Source of the DNA: Ophiosphaerella korrae
Taxonomy: Eukaryota > Ascomycota > Dothideomycetes > Pleosporales > Phaeosphaeriaceae
Direction: 5' to 3'
DNA: 13,939 nucleotides
NCBI GenBank assembly: GCA_028456385.1
Contig: JALNQF010000797.1
Coordinates: 1 to 13,939 of the forward strand
The notes beneath the pieces are model-generated. The model had not been told where the DNA came from. It worked only from the letters and a program-made list of their open reading frames with translations, and searched no databases. A program made the position numbers and the translations under genes. Positions 9,450 to 13,939 of the stretch are shown here, piece after piece. Every line of letters starts with the position of its first letter. Position 1 is the stretch's first letter.

Positions 9450-10550
9450 CGAGCCTATAGAAGAATATATATTCTAAGTAAGATTTAGAGAGAATTTATA
9501 CAATAAATCTATAAATTACTAGTACATAGTTACTAAGGAATTAAAAAAACATTAGATAGACTACTACAAGAATACTATATTCTAAAAGTAAGACAACTAG
9601 TAATAGAAGTACTACAAGATTGTATAGAATACTATAGAAATAAGTACAATAGATACGCACTATATAGAATATTATAACTAGTAGAAATACTAGAATAACT
9701 ATAGAGAGTTATTATAATAGACTTTATTACAAAGTTACCTAAGTCTAAAGACCTAATATTAGAAGTTAAGTATAATAGAATCTTAACAATAGTAGATAAG
9801 CTTATAAAGTATACATACTTTAGACTATATAAAGAGAAAAGTAGGATAGAAGTTACTATATACTAGGTTCTAGGAACTATAATTAGTTAATATAGACTAC
9901 TAGACAAGATTATTATAGATAGAGATGTACGATTTACATTAAAACTATAGGGAATAATAATAGTATAATTAGGAATATAATACGCAATATCTACAGCATA
10001 CTACCTATAGATAGATAGATAATTAGAACAAATAAATTAGATAGTAGAACAGTATTTAAGATACTATCTTAACTACAACTAGAACAATTAGGTACAATTA
10101 TTACCTATAGTACAGTTAGCATACAACAGCGTAAAGAATATAGTAATAGGAATATTACCTTTTTTTGCAAACTATAGATTTGAGCCTAATATATACTAAA
10201 TACTAAGGAATTAGATATCTTAGTCCCTAAGAGGAGAAAACTTCGCTAATAGACTTAAAGACATATATAACTAATTAAGATAGGACGCAGAATTCCTATA
10301 TAATTGTATAGCAAAGTACTACGATAGAAAGTATAAAAAGAAACCTTAATTTAGAAAGAGAGAAAAAGTATAGTTAGTATAGAAGAATATTAAAAGTAAG
10401 TATCTAAGCTTAAAACTAGACTACGTTAAAATAGGACTATACGAAATTAAGAAAGAAGTTATACTAGTTATACTTAGATTAAAACTACTAAATAAGATAA
10501 GGATATACTTAATATTCTATGTAGCCTTACTAGAACAAGTACTATAAAAT
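9450..10550 (+). pseudogene. pol: Gypsy pol: integrase with zinc domain (relic)
   Basis: Integrase joins the cDNA to the target. The H2C2 zinc domain is marked by V-H-S-Y (9522-9533; first His kept at 9525-9527, second His now Tyr), GIKKTLDRLLQEYYI, then D-C-I-E-Y (second Cys now Tyr at 9630-9632; first Cys kept at 9621-9623). In the catalytic core the first Asp is in IDFITKLPKSKD (9720-9722), the second is the first Asp of IDRDVRFT (9918-9920), and the Glu is at 10026-10028 in L-E-Q-I-N. The spacing from second Asp to Glu is 35 residues, exactly the canonical D,D(35)E. All three survive. A PLLPIV/AYNS block (about 10095-10130) and a KYDRKYKKK-like block near 10320 (basic C-terminal part) follow. 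TAA/TAG stops still break the domain. Confidence 0.93.
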
Positions 10551-10565
10551 ATAGAACTACTAGTG

Positions 10566-10754
10566 TACGAAGTAGACACATATAGAGAATAAGAAGAATA
10601 GGAAGTTAAGAAAATCCTATAGTACTAGTTCCGCAATAGAAGAAATTACTACTTAGTAGAATAGATAGGTATAGACGAAAAAGGACAACTATAGGAGAAA
10701 ACATAGGAACTAGAGGACAATTTTAATTACCTTAAGAAACTAGAGGAATTCTAA
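10566..10754 (+). pseudogene. pol: Gypsy pol: C-terminal chromodomain (relic)
   Basis: After the integrase the same frame shows YEVDTYRE, then E-V-K-K-I-L (10602-10619), R-N-R-R-N-Y-Y-L-V (about 10632-10658), an I-G-I-D block (about 10665-10676) and E-L-E-D-N-F (10707-10724). This is the chromodomain pattern (EVE.IL...., YLVKWKGY, W E...NL), with TAG at positions where the aromatic-cage and core Trp codons would lie. Chromodomains of chromoviruses bind methylated histone H3 and steer integration to heterochromatin, which fits the position of this element inside another dead transposon. TAA at 10752-10754 and 10758-10760 may be the real end or mutated Gln codons. Confidence 0.8.
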
Positions 10755-11420
10755 AATTAAAACCCTCTAGAACGCCTAGTAGCAAACTAAGAGAACTAAT
10801 ATTACTAATAATAGATAGAGAGATAATAGAGACGCCTAGCGTAGGACCTACTACAGCAATATTAAATACCTTATCTAAGTCTAGCTTAGCTTCTAGAGCT
10901 ACTAACTACTTAGCTAATTTCTTATTATTTAAGGCCTTTATCTTATAAAGGCGAGAGAGATAAGCTTAATTCTTTACTAGCTTACTTTACGCAAGCTCTT
11001 AGATACGCTTACGCTTAGCTTTAGCTTCTACGATTTAAGATAGTAATTTCTCTTAAGTCTAGTTAATAGCTTTCCCTATTATTGTTAAGCTTAGACGTAA
11101 AAATAAGTGTAATAAACTTATACTTAGAAAGAGAAATACTAGATACGTTATAAGAGCTACGTATATTTGCACGAATATACACCTTATAAGCCCTACTATT
11201 GTTTATAGAAATAATATAAGGAAGAGACTTAGGGTTTGATTTAGGAGAAGTATAACAAGAATAAGGAAATATTTTAATACTATTGCGTAACACGCGATTA
11301 GTAAGGAGGTAGCAACGACGTATAGATAAAATAGGTATAGAGGAGGATAAAGAACTCTATATTGACGAAGAAATAGGACTAATAACTCTAGCCCTAGGAT
11401 AAGAAAACTAAAACCTACCT
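10755..11420. other. 3' region of the Gypsy element with switching strand bias; no gene assigned
   Basis: There are about 670 bp between the end of pol and the polypurine tract, long for a 3' UTR. From about 10830 to 11090 the plus strand turns pyrimidine-rich and the minus strand reads as a charged, coding-like segment with TAA/TAG only (for example EAKAKRKRI near 11000-11030, IKALNNKKLAK at 10915-10950, VALEAKLDLDKVFNIAVVGP at 10848-10907). From about 11100 to 11434 the plus strand is purine-rich again and reads RRIDKIGIEEDKELYIDEEI (about 11313-11373). Either may be a relic of an extra gene or inserted sequence. I recognise neither. The longest stop-free minus stretch here (11063-11293) begins at GTG and is discussed among the rejected items. 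Confidence 0.45.
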
Positions 11421-11434
11421 AGAAGAGGAGATAG
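11421..11434 (+). other. Polypurine tract of the Gypsy element
   Basis: AGAAGAGGAGATAG lies immediately upstream of the TGTTAC start of the 3' LTR. A purine run in this place primes plus-strand DNA synthesis in LTR elements. Only one T interrupts it. Location and composition are as expected; function is inferred. Confidence 0.8.
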
Positions 11435-11863
11435 TGTTACAGGTGTAATAGAAGAAATTAAGATAGAACTAATTAGTCCTAATCTAGGTGCTAACAAAGT
11501 ATAAGACAAGTAAGGTAATAACCTTGATTAGGAAACTATATATAACTAGGACACCTAGGTTAATCTATAATTTATAGACTCTTAGTATTAATAGATTATA
11601 GATTAAGACGATCTATAATCTACTATCTTTAGTAAACACAGATTATAGATTACGATAAGTATATAGTTAGTAGGATGCGTATTATTAGGATAGTATTAGT
11701 AATTTAATCTATTAACTATAGAACGCTAGTATAAGATAGTTATAAAACATCTTCTACTATTTATAGTTATTATAGGTCCTTACACGAGCTTTTATTATTA
11801 TCTCTTAATCTACTAACCCCTTTATTATAGGTGCCTGTAGTTAACGATAGGTAGCCTATTACA
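11435..11863 (+). repeat. 3' LTR of the Gypsy element
   Basis: A 429-bp copy of 4829-5257, starting TGTTACAGG and ending CCTATTACA. It keeps C or G at several sites where the left LTR is mutated, and the reverse, so both copies were hit independently. The terminal CA survives here, which confirms the TG..CA element boundary. Confidence 0.95.
11561..11652. repeat. Inverted-repeat cluster inside the 3' LTR
   Basis: Equivalent of 4955-5046. Arms are TAATCTATAATTTAT (11561-11575), ATAGATTATAGATTA (11591-11605), ATCTATAATCTA (11611-11622) and ACAGATTATAGATTA (11638-11652). One arm has a C-to-T change and the last keeps a C lost in the other LTR. Confidence 0.8.
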
Positions 11864-11868
11864 AGTAG
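11864..11868. repeat. Target site duplication AGTAG, right copy
   Basis: It directly follows the TTACA end of the 3' LTR and is identical to 4824-4828. Copia gag sequence on the minus strand resumes at 11869. Confidence 0.93.
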
Positions 11869-12960
11869 GCTCTAGGAGTAGGCTTAATAAGTTTACCTAA
11901 GTTAATAAGCGTACCTAGGTTAATAAACATGCCTAGGTTAATAAGTACCGCGTTTAGCTAGCCTAGATAGGCTAGAGCCTTTAATTTAACTAACTCTAAG
12001 CTAGCTTTAACTAGTTCCTAAGAGGGACTAGCTTACTTTTAAGTTACTAGGGTTTTAACTACTATAAAGCGTAGCTTATCTAAATAAGCCTATATTTTTA
12101 CCTTTCTATTATTGTCTATTTTAAATAGACTACCTATAAGCGCTACTTATATCTATCTATAATCTTATAGCTTCTAGTAGTAAGCTTAGCTATATAGGTA
12201 GTTATATTTTAAGTTAGAGCTTAACGCTTATAGCTTAGATCCTCTAAACGTTGTAAATACGCTAGCTCCTTAATTAGTAGTTTAGAGCTTATACTCCTAT
12301 AATAGAGCTAAGTAGATACTACTAATTTGCCTTAGCGTAAGTACCTTTAAGCCGAGGACTAAGCTCTAGATTACTAATTAGCTTATTATCTAAGCCTAGT
12401 CTAGAGCTAGCTTTAGCGTTAACGCCTCTAGGAAATCTTACACTATAAGCTCGCCTATTACCTCTATAATATTGTACGTAATTATATACTAATATAGGCG
12501 TAGCTACTTATTATACTAGAGCTCTAGCGATTAGCGTCCTTAGTAAGCCTTCTATAGATAGGCTTAGTATTAAGCTTAGATAAGATTGCTAGCGCTAGTA
12601 TTAGATAGGGCTAGTAGGCTCTTTAGCGTTTAGACAAGCTCTTACAACGTAGCTTTGTTATTTGCAAGTAGAGTTATCTTAGCTATTACTAGATAGCTTA
12701 GATTAACTATAGCGTTTACCTAAGCGCTTAGAGCTCTAAGGCGTACTATTCGCAATACCTAGGTATTTTTTGTAGCCTAGTATTTCTTTATCGTAAGCTT
12801 ATAGGTAGCTACCTCTTCTACTATTACTAGGCTCTTTAGTTTAGGTTAAACTAGTTTGTTAGCGTAGATATTAGGGACGTTATTAGCTTCTAGATTAACT
12901 AGCTACTAGATACCTAGCTTAAGAGCGTTATAATAGAGTTATATAAACTATACTAGCTAT
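11869..12960 (-). pseudogene. gag: Copia gag (relic), separated from pol by the Gypsy insertion
   Basis: On the minus strand the frame whose codons begin at positions equal to 2 modulo 3 is protein-like for about 1,090 bases, broken by TAA/TAG except for occasional doubtful spots. Readable parts are EEVATYKLTIKKY (about 12784-12822), VNAIVNLSYLVIAKITLLAN (about 12660-12719), TYNIIEVIGELIV (about 12440-12480), GASVFTTF (about 12245-12270) and VKLKALAYLG (about 11964-11995). It is followed by a hexapeptide repeat and reaches the target site in phase with protease at 4823. I identify it as Gag mainly by position upstream of protease in one frame; no zinc knuckle was found. The start is uncertain, near 12900-12960, with no clear ATG. 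Confidence 0.65.
11891..11944. repeat. Three tandem 18-bp units in Copia gag
   Basis: The units are 11891-11908, 11909-11926 and 11927-11944, each ending in CTA(A/G)GTTAATAA, with variation in the first four bases and at one later site. A more degenerate unit (11873-11890) precedes them. On the minus strand they encode a six-residue repeat, L/F-I-N-L-G-x, in the gag frame, so the array probably arose within the coding sequence. Confidence 0.85.
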
Positions 12961-13309
12961 TATAAGCGCTTGTTAAGTAGGGTAGTACCTTTATTAAGTA
13001 GAGTAATCTCGCTATAAGATATTGTAAGCGTTTAAGTAATAGATAAGATAAGATAGGATAGGATAAGAGTATACTAAGCTCGCGATCTCTTGCTATAGTG
13101 TATAGGATAGAACTATTAAGTAATTTTTAGCGCTAGGCTTATAACTATTGTAAGATGTAAGCTTAGGAATAAGTAGGAGATAATTATTAATTAAAGAGCT
13201 ATCTAAGCTAGGCTACTTATATATAGTAGAGTAGCTCGAATAGCTTGTATAGCTTACTTACTACTATAGGCTTACCTAAATTATATAGAGTAGAGCTCTA
13301 ACTTATAAT
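12961..13309. other. Spacer between the two Copia copies
   Basis: I see no gene. It should contain the 5' LTR of the minus-strand Copia element if that was complete, but I could not define one. From about 13150 to 13309 the plus strand gives a faint integrase-like reading (EIIIN, ARLLI, AYLLL), perhaps the upstream part of the plus-strand Copia fragment, too degraded or divergent to align by eye with 3571-3850. Confidence 0.4.
13042..13066. repeat. (GATAR)5 short tandem repeat
   Basis: Five consecutive 5-bp units read GATAA, GATAA, GATAG, GATAG, GATAA. The array lies in the spacer upstream of the Copia gag relic. GATA motifs are also binding sites of fungal GATA factors, but in this AT/TA-rich context a simple repeat is the safer reading. 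Confidence 0.8.
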
Positions 13310-13939
13310 AGTAGAGTATATACTTATAGCTACTACGTATATCTACTTAATAAAGAGTAAGTAGCTAGGCGTAATAAGAGAGGCTTTAAAATAAGCTCTT
13401 AGAGTAATATTAGATATCTAGTAAGATATAGAGTATCTAATATATATAGGATATAGGTCCTAGAATTAGATTAAGTAATTATAACGCGTAATATAATATT
13501 TAATAAGTAGTTCTTTTATAATAAGAAGAGTAAAGCTTATTAAAAGCTTCTAAAGCTAAAGATTTAAAAACTTGTTAATATATTATATAAGATATAGCGC
13601 GTAACGTAAGAGAGATATAGAATAATATATATAACTAGCTCCGCGAAGTAGCTTAAATACTAGAAAGTAACTAGTAAAGTAAGTAGCTAGAGTAAAATCT
13701 AAGGAGGAGAGCTCTATATAATACTAAAAGCTAGGCTAGCTAGCTAGCTATCTTAGTAGAACAAGGAGTAAATCTTATATAAGTAGTAAGCTTAGCTAGT
13801 AAACTATATAGAATCTATATAAAGTAACTTAAGCTTAGTAGCTTTTAAACTCTAGAGTATATACCTAAACCTAGAGGAGTTTAGTATATAGGTACTAATA
13901 TTAATTATAGAAATTAATATAGTAAAGTATCTAAAAGCT
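13310..13939 (+). pseudogene. pol: Second Copia pol fragment, integrase C-terminal part, running off the window
   Basis: The plus strand reads SRVYTYSYYVYLLNKE (about 13309-13356), then ARRNKRGFKI, YLVRYRVSNIYRI (about 13405-13445) and LELD with a VITRNIIFN block, matching the segment that follows the Copia integrase core, where the family has FVGY....YRFWDP and VI.SRDV.F. It is the reverse complement of 2940-3570 over the full shared length. Stops are TAA/TAG. The window ends before RT, so I cannot say whether the element is complete. Upstream of 13310 similarity to the first copy fades abruptly, suggesting a recombination point, a truncation, or much faster decay. Confidence 0.85.

Larger units (their letters stand above)
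4829..11863 (+). mobile_element. Complete Ty3/Gypsy chromovirus-type retrotransposon, RIP-degraded
   Basis: The element is 7,035 bp with two 429-bp LTRs and a 6,177-bp interior, bounded by AGTAG target duplications. The ends read TGTTA at the start and TTATA/TTACA at the finish, i.e. TG..CA with the left copy mutated. One plus-strand frame (codons starting at multiples of 3) carries gag with two zinc knuckles, protease, RT, RNase H, integrase and a chromodomain, with no frameshift between the motifs that I located from 5310 to 10700. Order RT-RNase H-integrase identifies Gypsy; the C-terminal chromodomain identifies a chromovirus. All interruptions are TAA/TAG. It sits inside the minus-strand Copia element, which it splits between gag and protease. 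Confidence 0.95.
901..12960 (-). mobile_element. Ty1/Copia-type retrotransposon, RIP-degraded, split by a nested Gypsy element
   Basis: The minus strand encodes in order gag (about 12960 down to 11869), protease (4823 to about 4470), GAG-pre-integrase and integrase (about 4300-2930), reverse transcriptase (about 2330-1600) and RNase H (about 1560-961). Integrase before RT is the Copia order. The pol part stays in one frame over almost 4 kb (first codon bases at multiples of 3), broken by TAA/TAG only. The gag part lies in a different window frame, but the difference is exactly that produced by a 7,040-bp insertion, so the original was one frame of about 5 kb. The last clear motif (VDSLTK, 961-978) and a TAA at 901-903 mark the approximate 3' end of the coding region. 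LTRs, primer site and target duplication were not found, so the outer limits are approximate. Confidence 0.85.

Noticed and set aside
11063..11293. Stop-free minus-strand frame of 76 codons, the only sizeable open frame in the window
   Set aside because: Its first codon is GTG, not a start expected in fungal nuclear genes. It is rich in Ser, Asn, Ile, Lys and Tyr, and lies antisense to a more coding-like, Glu/Asp-rich plus-strand frame. In RIP-affected DNA a frame stays open simply where it lacks CAA, CAG and TGG.
13042..13066. GATA-factor binding cluster
   Set aside because: Five adjacent 5-bp units are better described as a simple repeat, and there is no gene nearby that could be regulated.
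1..13939. Frequent TAG/TAA as possible reassigned (Gln or Trp) codons
   Set aside because: Stops occur at both Gln and Trp positions and are accompanied by Cys-to-Tyr, His-to-Tyr, Asp-to-Asn and Gly-to-Arg changes, all from CA-to-TA or TG-to-TA. That is mutation, not a changed genetic code.

Overview
The window looks like gene-poor heterochromatin of a filamentous ascomycete fungus. I see no host gene. Almost everything recognisable is a dead LTR retrotransposon carrying the signature of repeat-induced point mutation (RIP): CA and TG dinucleotides are strongly depleted, TA is in large excess, and reading frames are broken almost only by TAA and TAG, the products expected from CAA, CAG and TGG codons. 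The two LTRs of the central element differ, by my hand alignment, at about 40 of 429 positions, all of them transitions with no indel.

Layout. (1) 1-60 is a perfect (CTA)20 array; 61-900 is unassigned, with a weak plus-strand coding relic around 430-770. (2) 901-4828, read on the minus strand, holds protease, integrase, reverse transcriptase and RNase H of a Ty1/Copia element. (3) 4829-11863 is a complete 7,035-bp Ty3/Gypsy chromovirus on the plus strand: 429-bp LTRs, 5-bp target duplication AGTAG, a single gag-pol frame with two zinc knuckles, protease, RT, RNase H, integrase and C-terminal chromodomain, then a roughly 670-bp 3' region and a polypurine tract. (4) 11869 to about 12960, minus strand, is the gag part of the same Copia element. 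Removing the Gypsy element plus one target-site copy (7,040 bp) joins Copia gag to protease in frame. (5) About 12960-13310 is a spacer with a short GATAR array. (6) 13310-13939, plus strand, is a second Copia fragment, an inverted copy of 2940-3570.

History suggested by the sequence: a Copia element decayed by RIP, and a chromodomain-bearing Gypsy element inserted at its gag/protease boundary and was itself mutated, apparently less heavily. The Gypsy copy keeps the catalytic Asp residues of RT and all three catalytic residues of integrase but has lost the protease Asp. The Copia copy has lost both Asp of its YVDD box and two of three integrase residues. Neither can make an intact polyprotein. 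I found no undescribed system; the notable points are the clean nested insertion, the transition-only divergence, an inverted-repeat cluster in the LTR, and a 3' region whose strand bias switches.
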